64,000 nucleotides of DNA from Pyrococcus kukulkanii (GTDB lineage: Archaea; Methanobacteriota_B; Thermococci; Thermococcales; Thermococcaceae): NCBI RefSeq assembly GCF_001577775.1, contig NZ_CP010835.1, forward strand, positions 1,364,001-1,428,000, given 5' to 3'. Made by a program: the position numbers and the translations under genes. Within the stretch, counting starts at the first letter, position 1; each line of letters opens with the position of its first letter. Shown one piece after another: positions 46,345 through 55,014 of this stretch. Below the pieces are notes generated by a model. It saw only the letters and a program-made list of their open reading frames with translations. It did no database searches and was not told the DNA's origin.

Positions 46345-46891
46345 ATGAGAAGAAAAATAGAAATAGTTTTGGTTGGACTTCTATTATTAGTAATGACAGT
46401 AGCAACTAGTGTCAGCGCAATGCCATCAAAAGATATCGTTCTGCCTGAGAGAATTACTCCAGGGGTAAAAACTGAGTATTGGACTGTAGAAAGTGTTACA
46501 CTATACACTATCAAATACGGTCCTTGGCAAATTGCTGCCATCCATCATTGTGACAGCTCAGATGCTGAGTGTAGTGTTTCAAAGACGGTTTGGCATTGTA
46601 CATCTATTTCGGTATCTGGCAGTGTTAAAGTAGGAATAGAAGTAATAGAGCAAGAACTAGGAGTGACGATTGGAGCAACAGACTGCGAAAGTACGACATG
46701 TATTGGTACATGTCATGGCAAAAAGGATGTAATTCTTGAGTGGAGGTATGTAGAACCTATAAAGAAAATAGTTCATAAGGAAACATATAGTGTATCCTGA
46801 TGGACATGAAGAATTAGGGGAGACTGCAACTGCATATGTAAAATTGAATGCTGCTCCTGAGTGTCGCACCTATTGTGTGCCAAGGGGGTGA
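46345..46891 (+). pseudogene. Secreted cysteine-rich protein, frameshifted near the 3' end
   Basis: From ATG 46345 (GGAGGT at 46332) a signal peptide (VLVGLLLLVMTVATSVSA) and 126 mature residues with six or more cysteines (HHCDSSDAEC, VWHCTS, TDCESTTCIGTC) read to TGA 46798-46800. One base out of frame the sequence continues protein-like from about 46785: YPDGHEELGETATAYVKL, then APECRTYCVPRG to TGA 46889-46891, just before the next gene. The intact product would be about 182 residues, secreted and disulphide-rich. Either it is a 158-residue truncated protein or a frameshifted gene. Family not recognised. Confidence 0.62.
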
Positions 46892-46898
46892 ATAGTTA

Positions 46899-47864
46899 AT
46901 GAAAAAGTATGCTATGGGAATTTTTATTTTAATATTCTTTTTTATTATATTTTTAACAAAGGGGGGAATGTCTGAACATATTGTCTCTCAAGTTGAAAAT
47001 AGTCCGTCCCAGCACTTCATCGAGGCCAGCAATAACACTTTTCAGGGCTCAGAGATAAAACGTGAGGTTGTACCCCTAAATTCAAGCAATTTTGTATTGC
47101 CATATGTTGGTTATGTATATGGGACTCCAAATAACACAGTAGCTCAGGTAATGCTTTATTGGTGCTATCCAAAGACTCTCGTAAACCAATCGGTAGCTGT
47201 TACTGTAACTATGAACTTTGGTAGCTCTATTCTGTCAGCCTCGTACAATGGGAGAAGAATTCCCGTGTTCTATCATGGATACCTCGGAATTATCCTGCCA
47301 ATAAACTTCTCACAACTTGACCTTTCAGCGCCTGGTAGTTATAAATTCCTTGACGTGCAAGGTACCCTACATTGGATTCAGGAAGGCCACATGCAGAGAA
47401 TTCCGTTAAATCTTGGAAACTGGACATTTGAAACTGCAAAGGAAGAACCAGAACTTAGGCCTAATATAACAGCGTTCTCGCTAGAAAATCTAGAATTTAA
47501 CGGAGGAATGAGAGAGGTAGAATACAGTTTTGGGTTATACAACCCACTTAACACCACGATTAGGCTCGTTAATGTGAGCTTTAAGATACCTTCTAACTTA
47601 GTAAGAATAATTAAAATAGAGGTGTATAATGCTTCGACTCCTTATGAAATAGACAAATCAAGATTGGTATCAAGCAAGGCCATACCGCCCAAAGAGTCAA
47701 GATACTTCGTCATAACCCTGAGGATAGATGGTAAAGTTAGAAGCCTATTTATTCAACCAAAACTTGTATACTCAGTAGGAAATAAGACTTATGCAATGCC
47801 AGGACCACCCTTCCAAGATACAGCGTTGCCTATGGCATGCACTTACAACATTAAGACTAGTTAA
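46899..47864 (+). CDS. Secreted/surface protein rich in N-glycosylation sites
   Basis: 321 residues: hydrophobic N-terminal segment (GIFILIFFFIIFLTKG), then a beta-rich extracellular domain with many Asn-x-Ser/Thr sites (NNT, NSS, NQS, NFS, NWT, NIT, NTT, NVS, NAS, NKT). Two repeated immunoglobulin-like halves are suspected (residues 65-180 and 195-310). Lone cysteines are LYWCYPKT and ALPMACTYN. ATG 46899 follows GGGGGTGA, 7 bp after the frameshifted gene, so they form an operon. AT-rich. No family recognised. Confidence 0.65.
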   Translation: MKKYAMGIFILIFFFIIFLTKGGMSEHIVSQVENSPSQHFIEASNNTFQGSEIKREVVPLNSSNFVLPYVGYVYGTPNNTVAQVMLYWCYPKTLVNQSVAVTVTMNFGSSILSASYNGRRIPVFYHGYLGIILPINFSQLDLSAPGSYKFLDVQGTLHWIQEGHMQRIPLNLGNWTFETAKEEPELRPNITAFSLENLEFNGGMREVEYSFGLYNPLNTTIRLVNVSFKIPSNLVRIIKIEVYNASTPYEIDKSRLVSSKAIPPKESRYFVITLRIDGKVRSLFIQPKLVYSVGNKTYAMPGPPFQDTALPMACTYNIKTS

Positions 47865-47885
47865 GATGGAGAAAGGAAAAGAATA

Positions 47886-48902
47886 TCACTTCGGAAATTT
47901 TGAAGTCTCTTCATTGGCTTTCATAATCTTTTGCCTGTATTCCTCGTATTTCTTCCTTGCCTCTTCGGCTTTCTCTTTGTCCCCTAAGTATTCATAAGCT
48001 TCAGCAACGTGTTTCCACCACATTGGATCTTCTTCAGCCTCCTTAAGGCAGTACTCCAAGAACTTCTGGTAAGCTTCTCTGGCGAGATCTTCCATGCCGA
48101 GCTTTCTCGCTATATTTCCTACATCCTCCCAGAACACTCCTTCTTCCTCAGCTTCTTTCTTGTAGTACTCTAGGGCCTTCTGCCATGCTTTCCTTGCTTT
48201 TTCTTCATTACCTAACTCCTCGTACAGCTTTGCGACATCCTCCCAGAACCATGGTTCCTCTTCTGCGTATCTCTCTAGGGCTTTTGCGGCTCTCTCCATG
48301 TCTCCTGCCTTCTTCCAGTATTCATGGGCCTCCTTTAAGTAATAAGTATCCTTTTCCTTCTCATACAATTGTTCGTAGAGCTCGGCAGCCTTTGCATATT
48401 CTCCAGCTTTCTCATAAGCCCATGCTGCGCTCTCGAGCCAGCCTAGCTTAAGGTACATTTCCGCGGCCTTCTTGTAGTTTCCGGCTTTCTCGTACTTTCT
48501 CGCTGCCTGCTTGTACCTTCCCATCTTCTCTAATTTTTCTGCACTTCTGAACCTATCGGCCAAGCTCAGGTCTGGCTCGCTAATGTACCATATCCCAAAT
48601 GCTACTGCAACTATGAAGAACGCTATAATTCCGCCAACTATCTTGAGCTTTTGCCATGTAATTGAGAGATAAGTTCCGTATGCTGATAGCGCTGTAAAGG
48701 GCAGGAGCATTAGTGCATATTTCCAGCTTTCAGCGTAAATTGTCAATGCTAGGAAAAATCCGAGCATTAATGTTAATCCTAGAAATCCAAGGCTTAAAAT
48801 TATCCTTATTAACATCCAAAAGCCCCACTTCCAGATTATAAATCCCGCGATACCAAGAACAATTGCTATGAACAATCCTATATACAGCTTTAACTTATCC
48901 AT
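47886..48902 (-). CDS. Membrane-anchored TPR protein
   Basis: 338 residues: four hydrophobic helices in the first 115 residues, then TPR units (AEKLEKMGRYKQAARKYEKAGNYKKAAEMY, SAAWAYEKAGEYAKAAELYEQLY, AAKALERYAEEEPWFWEDVAKLYEELG, KAWQKALEYYKKEAEEEG..., seen in part), the last ones strongly repetitive at the DNA level. The repeats should face the cytoplasm and mediate protein assembly. ATG after GGAGGTGG overlaps the ogt stop by 13 bp. Confidence 0.8.
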   Translation of the reverse strand: MDKLKLYIGLFIAIVLGIAGFIIWKWGFWMLIRIILSLGFLGLTLMLGFFLALTIYAESWKYALMLLPFTALSAYGTYLSITWQKLKIVGGIIAFFIVAVAFGIWYISEPDLSLADRFRSAEKLEKMGRYKQAARKYEKAGNYKKAAEMYLKLGWLESAAWAYEKAGEYAKAAELYEQLYEKEKDTYYLKEAHEYWKKAGDMERAAKALERYAEEEPWFWEDVAKLYEELGNEEKARKAWQKALEYYKKEAEEEGVFWEDVGNIARKLGMEDLAREAYQKFLEYCLKEAEEDPMWWKHVAEAYEYLGDKEKAEEARKKYEEYRQKIMKANEETSKFPK

Positions 48903-49402
48903 CCTTCCACCTCCAATAGGAATCTCTTGTATTCAGGCTTTGGAGTGTAAAGCCATTGATTCACTTTCCCTATGACTCGATGACAGGGAACTATTATCGG
49001 GTAGGGGTTCCTCTTCATTGCTCCTCCTATGGCTCGAGGGGACGTTCCCAGTGCTTTGGCGAGTTCGCCATACGTTATAACTTGTCCCCTTTTAACGTTT
49101 TTCACTAACCACTCGTACACTTTTTTCTCGAAATTCGTTAAACCTCTAAGCGAAAGTTGTGCAAACCCTTGAGCATTGCTAGTTTTTCCTACTAATACTT
49201 CATACACGATATCTGGATATTTTGAATCGGTTAACGTTAAGTTGACTTTTACTCCCCTTTTGACAAGAAACTTGGACAGTCTCTCTATGCTAGACTCTAT
49301 GTTCCCATCTAGGGAGTACGCTATCCCGTCTATCTTTTTATCCCAGATTACTGCGATCGTTATTCCTTTGTCCTTGATTTTAAATTTTCTAACGCTTAGC
49401 AT
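48890..49402 (-). CDS. ogt: Methylated-DNA-protein cysteine methyltransferase (MGMT)
   Basis: Suicide DNA repair protein removing O6-alkyl groups from guanine. 170 residues, similar to the T. kodakarensis protein: LTNFEKKVYEWLVKNVKRGQVITYGELAKALGTSPRAIGGAMKRNPYPIIVPCHRV (active-site PCHRV; recognition helix RAIGGAMKRNP). ATG 49402 inside the thiL tail; the two overlap by 14 bp. Confidence 0.94.
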   Translation of the reverse strand: MLSVRKFKIKDKGITIAVIWDKKIDGIAYSLDGNIESSIERLSKFLVKRGVKVNLTLTDSKYPDIVYEVLVGKTSNAQGFAQLSLRGLTNFEKKVYEWLVKNVKRGQVITYGELAKALGTSPRAIGGAMKRNPYPIIVPCHRVIGKVNQWLYTPKPEYKRFLLEVEGWIS

Positions 49403-50300
49403 TTCCGAACCCCACAAAGTGTTCCCAGCCCAGGATTGGCATTTCTCCTTTTCCTTTAATGTAAACTCCTCTTCCTTTTTCTACTTTCCCTATCACCGTA
49501 AAATCGAATGGTATATCGGGAATGTTCTCTGGAGAAATTGTAAATATAAGTTCAAATTCCTCACCACTTGAGAGGGCTATTTCCGTGGGATTATGTGAGA
49601 GTTCCTTAACCGTTGGGTGAATTGGCAGGGCATCTTCCTCTATAACAATTTTCACGCTACTTGCCCTTGAAATCTCCCATAACTCTTTGGACAAGCCATC
49701 ACTAATATCGATGGTAGCATTTGCTACTTCCGATAGGATCTTCCCTTCTTCAACTCTCGCTTGAGGATCTCTTGCTTTTTCAAGAACTTCTCTTGGAATA
49801 TCTTCACCTTTTGACCAAAGGATAAGTGCCAAGAGTGGTCTCCCTAATTCACCAGTTACGCACACAACATCTCCTGGCTTTGCGTTGCTCCTTAACAATA
49901 GCCTTTTACCTATTCCTAGTGCTCCTCCATCTATTACTATCTCGCTAACATCGTTAGTGTCCCCGCTAATGACTCTAATTTTGTATCTTCTACTACCTTC
50001 TCTGATTCCTTTAGCGATCCTCCTTAGTAAATTTTCATCAATATCCTTGGGAACACCTAATGAAAAGAAGAAGGCCTTAGGCTCTCCTCCCATTGCTGCG
50101 ATGTCACTGACGTTCATTGTAACTACTTTTCTTCCCGCGTCTTCGGGCTTCATAAAGTCTGGGATGTCTGTCCTCCAAACTAGCATATCCGTTGTTATTA
50201 GTATCCAGTCTTCATTGAACTTAATGTATCCTGCATCGTCCCCAAGTATCTTGTCTTTTATTTCAGACATGAATACCCTTATTATCTCGCTTTCCTTCAT
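49389..50300 (-). CDS. thiL: Thiamine-monophosphate kinase
   Basis: Phosphorylates thiamine monophosphate to the pyrophosphate cofactor. 303 residues: GDDAGYIKFNEDWILITTDMLV (ATP-binding; seen as ILGDDAGY, LITTDML), FFFSLGVPKDI, ISGDTNDVSEIVIDGGALG and DISDGLSKEL with metal-binding Asp. ATG after GGTGAGAGC. Divergent from an ECF transporter S component. Confidence 0.93.
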   Translation of the reverse strand: MKESEIIRVFMSEIKDKILGDDAGYIKFNEDWILITTDMLVWRTDIPDFMKPEDAGRKVVTMNVSDIAAMGGEPKAFFFSLGVPKDIDENLLRRIAKGIREGSRRYKIRVISGDTNDVSEIVIDGGALGIGKRLLLRSNAKPGDVVCVTGELGRPLLALILWSKGEDIPREVLEKARDPQARVEEGKILSEVANATIDISDGLSKELWEISRASSVKIVIEEDALPIHPTVKELSHNPTEIALSSGEEFELIFTISPENIPDIPFDFTVIGKVEKGRGVYIKGKGEMPILGWEHFVGFGNAKR

Positions 50301-50366
50301 GCTCTCACCATGTTAAACTTAACCTTTATATTTAGATCAAGTTTTAGCTTAACATTGGGTGATGCC

Positions 50367-50957
50367 ATGAACGAGGAGACACTTCAGGCTTACGTTCCAT
50401 ACTTTAAGGCTATTGTTGCCTTGGTTGCAATAGGCTACTTTGGATATATATTTATAAACCGGAAAAAGTTTAAAGTTGCGAATGTAGCAGCGTTATCAGC
50501 TGTAATGGCGGGCTTAGTAACCGTAATGACGATGATAGTTAGGGTTCCAATACCTGCATCCCAGGGTTACCTTAACTTTGGAGATATCATGATAATGCTC
50601 ACGGCAGTTCTGTTTGGTCCATTGATTGGAGGATTTGCTGGAGGCGTTGGTTCAGCACTCGCGGATCTCCTAGGTTACCCATCCTGGGCCCTCTTCACGC
50701 TTATAATCAAGGGTTCTGAGGGGATCGTTGTAGGGTATCTAGCTAAGGGGGATGCAAGCTACGCCAGAATCTTAGTTGCTACTACCCTTGGTGGGGCTGT
50801 AATGGTGATAGGTTATGTGAGTGTTGCTTACCTGCTCTATGGTCCTGCGGGTGCAGTTGCGGAGTTTTACAACGATATAGTACAAGCCGTTTCAGGAATA
50901 ATAATAGGTGGTGGACTTGGCTATGTGTTAAAGAAAAGGCTTGGGAATATGATCTGA
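50367..50957 (+). CDS. ECF-type transporter substrate-binding (S) component
   Basis: 196 residues, six membrane segments. The typical ECF-S pattern is present: VAALSAVMAGLVTVMTMIVRVPIP, YLNFGDIMIMLTAVLFGPLIGGFAGGVGSALADLLGYP (seen as NFGDIMIMLTAVLFGP and GVGSALADLLGYP). Used with an energizing module elsewhere to import a vitamin or precursor. Facing thiL suggests thiamin or its precursor, but specificity cannot be read. ATG 50367 follows GGGTGATG. Confidence 0.82.
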   Translation: MNEETLQAYVPYFKAIVALVAIGYFGYIFINRKKFKVANVAALSAVMAGLVTVMTMIVRVPIPASQGYLNFGDIMIMLTAVLFGPLIGGFAGGVGSALADLLGYPSWALFTLIIKGSEGIVVGYLAKGDASYARILVATTLGGAVMVIGYVSVAYLLYGPAGAVAEFYNDIVQAVSGIIIGGGLGYVLKKRLGNMI

Positions 50958-50959
50958 GA

Positions 50960-51283
50960 TTATTCCTCACTTATCTCTGGAAGCTGTTTTATTATCTCTT
51001 CCCATTCCTCCTCTTCTAAGAGGGGTTCTATTGAGATCCTTTTTGAAGCCTTTTTCAGTTGCCCCATGTACTTTGAATCTGCAATTACGGCATCTGCCCC
51101 AAGCTCCTCGATTACATAAATCCTTAGGTTAACGAGTCTTGACAAGTCTTCAGTTAGGTGCTTTTGAAAGTCTGGGCCTACGAGCATTATATCAGGTTCT
51201 AGCCCTTCCTCCCTTAGTTCATTAATTGCCGTAGTTATTAGGTCTATCAGTTGTGTTGTTATATCTGAACTTCCTTTTCCCAT
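50960..51283 (-). CDS. DUF1884 protein, A-domain (family 4) encapsulin-like
   Basis: 107 residues: TTQLIDLITTAINELREEGLEPDIMLVGPDFQKHL (seen as INELREEGLEPDIMLVGPDF), LRIYVIEELGADAVIADSKYMG, KRISIEPLLEE. It is closely parallel to PF0899 of P. furiosus (DUF1884), a truncated HK97-type A-domain classed as a family 4 encapsulin. In that class small A-domain proteins sit beside an enzyme thought to be the cargo; here the upstream gene is GAPDH. It carries an extra acidic tail (EEEWEEIIKQLPEISEE). ATG 51283, 63 bp after the GAPDH stop. Confidence 0.72.
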   Translation of the reverse strand: MGKGSSDITTQLIDLITTAINELREEGLEPDIMLVGPDFQKHLTEDLSRLVNLRIYVIEELGADAVIADSKYMGQLKKASKRISIEPLLEEEEWEEIIKQLPEISEE

Positions 51284-51346
51284 GTTAATCACTCGCATTA
51301 CGAAATATCAAGTAAACCTTTAAAATAATTTTTTAGGGCAGAGAAG

Positions 51347-52351
51347 TTACTTTAGTATTCCCAAGCTTTTGTTGGTCTTTCTTATGCTCTCCCACTTCTC
51401 GGCTAATTCAAACATGGCCCTTATGGCATCGATGTTCTCTGGAATCACATCACTCTCTTGGTGAACTGCTTGGATGTAGAATAATCTATTGCCTTTGACA
51501 CTTATGCTCTCCTTCCACACAGCTATCTCGTACAGGTTGTTCCACTCCCTGTGTAAGTCCCTTGCGAATTCTATTATCTGGGCTGTACTTTCGAAGCCCT
51601 TTTCCTTCTCGAATAACAGGACCCTTGTGGTACTCTCGAATATGTTAATGACATCTTCTGGCTTGAGGGGCTTCTTCAATTCTACCATTATTGAGTGAAC
51701 GTGCATTATAGTCGTTGGAACGACAAAGGCTGAGGTCTCTATATTTATTGGGATCACAGTTTGGACATCGGGCCCGTGGTGAGATGGAACCGTTACGGTG
51801 GGCTTTATGGCGTTTATTGGCCCTCTTTTTATGTCATTAGGGTCTGCTGCTCTCCTGATCATCACGGCATATACGTAGTCTATGTACTCCTGAATTGCAC
51901 TTAATGTCCTAACAAGGCCAGTTGTGTTGCATGAGACGACCCTAACGTAATCCTTTCCAAGGGCCTCCTCATAATTTGCTTGGGCTACGAATGAAACCTC
52001 CGCAACATCAGCCTTTTCTCCTCCTTGGAATACTGCCTTGACTCCCGCCTTCTCGTACAAGGGCTTGTTCTTTGCTCCCATTCCTCCTGGGGTTGCATCT
52101 ACTATGACGTCTACTTTTTCCAGGAGATCATTAAGAGTTCCCTCAACTTCGAATCCTGCCTTTTCAAACCTTGGTAAGAACTCCTCGCTTGCTGCATATA
52201 CGGGAATCCCAAGTTCCTTAGCCCTATAAGCTTCGAAGTCTGGTTTTGTCTTTGTGACTCCAATGAGTTCCATGTCGTCTTGCTTCATAACGGCATAGGC
52301 AACTCTCTTTCCTATAGTTCCGTAACCGTTGATTCCAACCTTAACCTTCAT
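51347..52351 (-). CDS. gap: Type II glyceraldehyde-3-phosphate dehydrogenase
   Basis: Archaeal NAD(P)-dependent phosphorylating GAPDH; in Pyrococcus it runs in gluconeogenesis while GAPOR and GAPN serve glycolysis. 334 residues: [27 protein letters not shown], catalytic Cys in [12 protein letters not shown] at about residue 140, [20 protein letters not shown] after GGGTGAG. Upstream TATA TTATAGAT and a TGM-like operator located before that TATA box (activation position). Confidence 0.95.
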   Translation of the reverse strand: MKVKVGINGYGTIGKRVAYAVMKQDDMELIGVTKTKPDFEAYRAKELGIPVYAASEEFLPRFEKAGFEVEGTLNDLLEKVDVIVDATPGGMGAKNKPLYEKAGVKAVFQGGEKADVAEVSFVAQANYEEALGKDYVRVVSCNTTGLVRTLSAIQEYIDYVYAVMIRRAADPNDIKRGPINAIKPTVTVPSHHGPDVQTVIPINIETSAFVVPTTIMHVHSIMVELKKPLKPEDVINIFESTTRVLLFEKEKGFESTAQIIEFARDLHREWNNLYEIAVWKESISVKGNRLFYIQAVHQESDVIPENIDAIRAMFELAEKWESIRKTNKSLGILK

Positions 52352-52382
52352 TTTCTCACCCAGTTTTCACTTTCTTGGGGCC

Positions 52383-52391
52383 ATCTATAAG
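52383..52391 (-). promoter_or_regulatory. TATA box of the GAPDH gene
   Basis: CTTATAGAT on the minus strand; transcription start expected near 52362, giving an 11-nt leader containing GGGTGAG. Confidence 0.5.
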
Positions 52392-52399
52392 CGTTGTTT

Positions 52400-52416
52400 A
52401 ATCACTCACGGTGAGT
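52400..52416. promoter_or_regulatory. TGM-like operator between GAPDH and L35Ae
   Basis: AATCAC, five bases, GTGAGT: matches the Thermococcales glycolytic motif TATCAC-N5-GTGATA at 9 of 12 positions with exact spacing; the centre CTCACGGTGAG is a perfect palindrome. It is upstream of the GAPDH TATA box, the position in which TrmBL1/Tgr activates gluconeogenic genes. Confidence 0.6.
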
Positions 52417-52471
52417 TTGACTGGGAATAATATTTAAAAGCTACGTAGGTTATGTATGGCCGGTGGTGAGG

Positions 52472-52735
52472 ATGAGGATTAAGGGAGTTGTTTTAAGTTA
52501 CAGGAGGAGCAAGGAAAATCAGCACACTAACGTCATGATTATTAAGCCTCTGAACGTTAACAGCAGGGAGGAAGCTTCAAAACTTATTGGTAGACTAGTC
52601 ATTTGGAAGAGCCCGAGCGGCAAGATCCTTAAGGGCAAGATAGTTAGGGTTCATGGCACTAGGGGAGCTGTAAGGGCCAGATTTGAGAAGGGTCTTCCTG
52701 GGCAAGCTCTTGGTGACTACGTTGAGATTCTCTAA
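52472..52735 (+). CDS. rpl35ae: Ribosomal protein L35Ae
   Basis: Large-subunit ribosomal protein shared with eukaryotes. 87 residues: [62 protein letters not shown] (seen as [18 protein letters not shown]). ATG 52472 follows GGTGGTGAG. TATA TATTTAAAAG at 52431-52440. Confidence 0.96.
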   Translation: MRIKGVVLSYRRSKENQHTNVMIIKPLNVNSREEASKLIGRLVIWKSPSGKILKGKIVRVHGTRGAVRARFEKGLPGQALGDYVEIL

Positions 52736-52759
52736 CTAACTTTGTTTTTTGGTGAGAAA

Positions 52760-53899
52760 ATGGAGCTTTTTGAAGTCATTGAAGGAAAAGCTAAGATTTT
52801 AGTTCCGAAAGCCGAGAGTATTTACGATTCTCCAGTCTTTTACAACCCTAGAATGGCTCTGAATAGGGACGTTGTAGTTCTTCTCTTGAAGGTGCTAAAA
52901 CCCAAAATAGTTCTTGATGCACTTTCGGCTACGGGTATAAGAGGAATAAGGTTTGCCTTAGAAACTCCCGCTGAGGAAATCTGGTTAAATGACATAAGTA
53001 TGGAGGCTTACGAATTAATGAAAAGGAATGTAACTTTAAATTTCCCTGGGGAACTTAAGGAGGGAGAGAATAGGGCATTTCTTGAGGGTGAGAAAAGGAT
53101 AGTAATAAACAATAATGATGCCAATAGGTTAATGGCTGAAAAACATAGATATTTCCACTTTATAGATCTTGATCCATTTGGTTCCCCAATGGAGTTTCTT
53201 GACACCGCGTTAAGGAGCGTAAAGAGAAAGGGCATTCTTGGGGTTACGGCAACCGACGGTGCTCCCTTATGTGGGGCTCACCCTAAGGCTTGCTTGAGGA
53301 AGTACCTTGCTGTTCCTTTGAGGGGTGAATTGTGCCATGAGGTTGGCACTAGAATTCTAGTTGGGGTAATAGCTCGCTATGCTGCAAAGTACGACTTGGG
53401 GATAGAGGTTCTTTTAGCGTACTACAAAGATCACTACTTTAGGGCATTTGTGAGGCTTAGGGACGGTGCAAAAAAAGGAGATGAAAGCTTGGAGAACCTT
53501 GGATATATATATTTTGACGAAAAAACTGGAAAATTCGAAATAGAAAGAGGATTCTTACCAACAAGACCAAACGCTTACGGGCCAGTTTGGCTCGGTCCTC
53601 TGAAAAATGAAGATGTCGTCGAGGAAATGTTTAAGCTCGTTAAATCTGGTGTTGAGTTGGCTAAGCCTAGAGAAGCTTTAAAATTATTGCATATGCTTCA
53701 TGAGGAACTTGATGTCCCCCTATTTTACGATACCCATGCAATTGGAAAGAGAATAAAGATAGAGACGAAGAAACTTGGGGAGATAATAAAGGCACTACAG
53801 GAAAAGGGATATAAGGCAACTAGAACCCATTTCTCGCCAACTGGAATTAAAACCGATGCTCCATATGAAGTCTTCGTTGATGTCATGAGAAAACTTTAA
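52760..53899 (+). CDS. trm1: tRNA (guanine-26-N2)-dimethyltransferase
   Basis: Forms m2,2G26 in tRNA. 379 residues, close to the P. horikoshii enzyme as I recall it: [40 protein letters not shown] (SAM motif I), [16 protein letters not shown] (catalytic DPFG), GTHP-like [16 protein letters not shown]. The ATG is at 52760; upstream in-frame ATG would be in the L35Ae gap. Last 4 bp overlap the convergent small membrane protein. Confidence 0.95.
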   Translation: MELFEVIEGKAKILVPKAESIYDSPVFYNPRMALNRDVVVLLLKVLKPKIVLDALSATGIRGIRFALETPAEEIWLNDISMEAYELMKRNVTLNFPGELKEGENRAFLEGEKRIVINNNDANRLMAEKHRYFHFIDLDPFGSPMEFLDTALRSVKRKGILGVTATDGAPLCGAHPKACLRKYLAVPLRGELCHEVGTRILVGVIARYAAKYDLGIEVLLAYYKDHYFRAFVRLRDGAKKGDESLENLGYIYFDEKTGKFEIERGFLPTRPNAYGPVWLGPLKNEDVVEEMFKLVKSGVELAKPREALKLLHMLHEELDVPLFYDTHAIGKRIKIETKKLGEIIKALQEKGYKATRTHFSPTGIKTDAPYEVFVDVMRKL

Positions 53900-54111
53900 C
53901 GTTTCCTATACCATTCAAAAGTAACTGTTGCAATGAATCCGAATAAAAATGATATTATCCAAGGGATTCTCTCGTATAATCCAAATGCTAGCGCTAACCC
54001 TCCAGCTATTCCTGCAGTAAATATTGCTTCAGCCTTCCTTTTCTTATACCCAAGATACCCTGAGAGAAGGACGAATATTAGTGCAGTCCAGAAAAAGATA
54101 TCTTTACTCAC
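53896..54111 (-). CDS. Small membrane protein
   Basis: 71 residues, two or three membrane helices ([53 protein letters not shown]) with basic ends. GTG start. Overlaps the pantoate kinase 3' end by 8 bp, so co-transcribed with it. No family recognised. Confidence 0.65.
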   Translation of the reverse strand: MSKDIFFWTALIFVLLSGYLGYKKRKAEAIFTAGIAGGLALAFGLYERIPWIISFLFGFIATVTFEWYRKR

Positions 54112-55012
54112 TTCCGATCCACCTCCCTACCCTAGGTTTACCCCAGTATATGTTAACTATGTCAAATGGTAAGTCTAAATCTAAAACGACACCTCTAACC
54201 TTTTCAACCTCTTCCTCCCTTACAAGAGCAAAAAGTCCTCTTCCCAACATTATCATTGATGAAGGGAGAGTTAGACTCTTGTCTATACTCTTTGCTATCT
54301 CTATTAGCTCGTCATCCATTAGTCCGATACTCTCAGCAAATCTTCGGGCTTCATACATTAACGTTTCGGGTCGAGGATCCTTAAGTAGCTTATCGATTGC
54401 CTCTCTTCCTTTGTTCCCTATCTCTTCCATGATGTCACTAGATAGCACATCTTTTGTTGTTAGCCTTCCAAGGGGGATTACTAAAACCCTATATCCCTCG
54501 CACAAAATGTTATCAACTATAGCTTCCCCAGGGCCTCCTTCCTTTAGCCTAATCTCAATTCCACCTGTAAGTTGGGCAACGACGTCTCCTAATCCTCCCT
54601 TATAGAGGACTTCAGCTTCATGGGCAATTTTTGCGGCTTGAAGTAGCGTTCCTCCAAACTTATATGCTAAGGTTAATGCTGTCCCTAATGCGCCTCCCGC
54701 ACTATTACCGAAGCCATAGCCGTTTGGAAAATCGAAGTACTGCCACACTTCAACTTCTCCAATGAAATCTTCGGGAATGAGTTTTTCCGCAACATGATAG
54801 GTTATCCTTGCGTTTTCCCTATCAACAGGCTCTCCATTGAAGGCTACATGAACGTGTCTTTCCAGGGTCGTTTCCTCAACATTAAGGAACACATTAGTTC
54901 CCTTATCTAAGTTTATTCCAGCCCCTAATGAGCCTGAAAGCTGTGGTTCCTCTTTGATAATGGGAACAAAAAAAGCAGTTATATGGGCTGGGATGAAAGC
55001 TCTGATTAGCAT
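54104..55012 (-). CDS. Pantoate kinase (archaeal CoA pathway)
   Basis: GHMP-superfamily kinase phosphorylating pantoate; with phosphopantothenate synthetase it replaces the bacterial PanC/PanK route in archaea. 302 residues: IPAHITAFFVPIIKEEPQLSGSLGAGINLDKG, the GHMP motif GYGFGNSAGGALGTALTLA, EVLYKGGLGDVVAQLTGGIEIR. ATG 55012, 2 bp after the xerA stop; same operon. Confidence 0.92.
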   Translation of the reverse strand: MLIRAFIPAHITAFFVPIIKEEPQLSGSLGAGINLDKGTNVFLNVEETTLERHVHVAFNGEPVDRENARITYHVAEKLIPEDFIGEVEVWQYFDFPNGYGFGNSAGGALGTALTLAYKFGGTLLQAAKIAHEAEVLYKGGLGDVVAQLTGGIEIRLKEGGPGEAIVDNILCEGYRVLVIPLGRLTTKDVLSSDIMEEIGNKGREAIDKLLKDPRPETLMYEARRFAESIGLMDDELIEIAKSIDKSLTLPSSMIMLGRGLFALVREEEVEKVRGVVLDLDLPFDIVNIYWGKPRVGRWIGSE

Positions 55013-55014
55013 TA

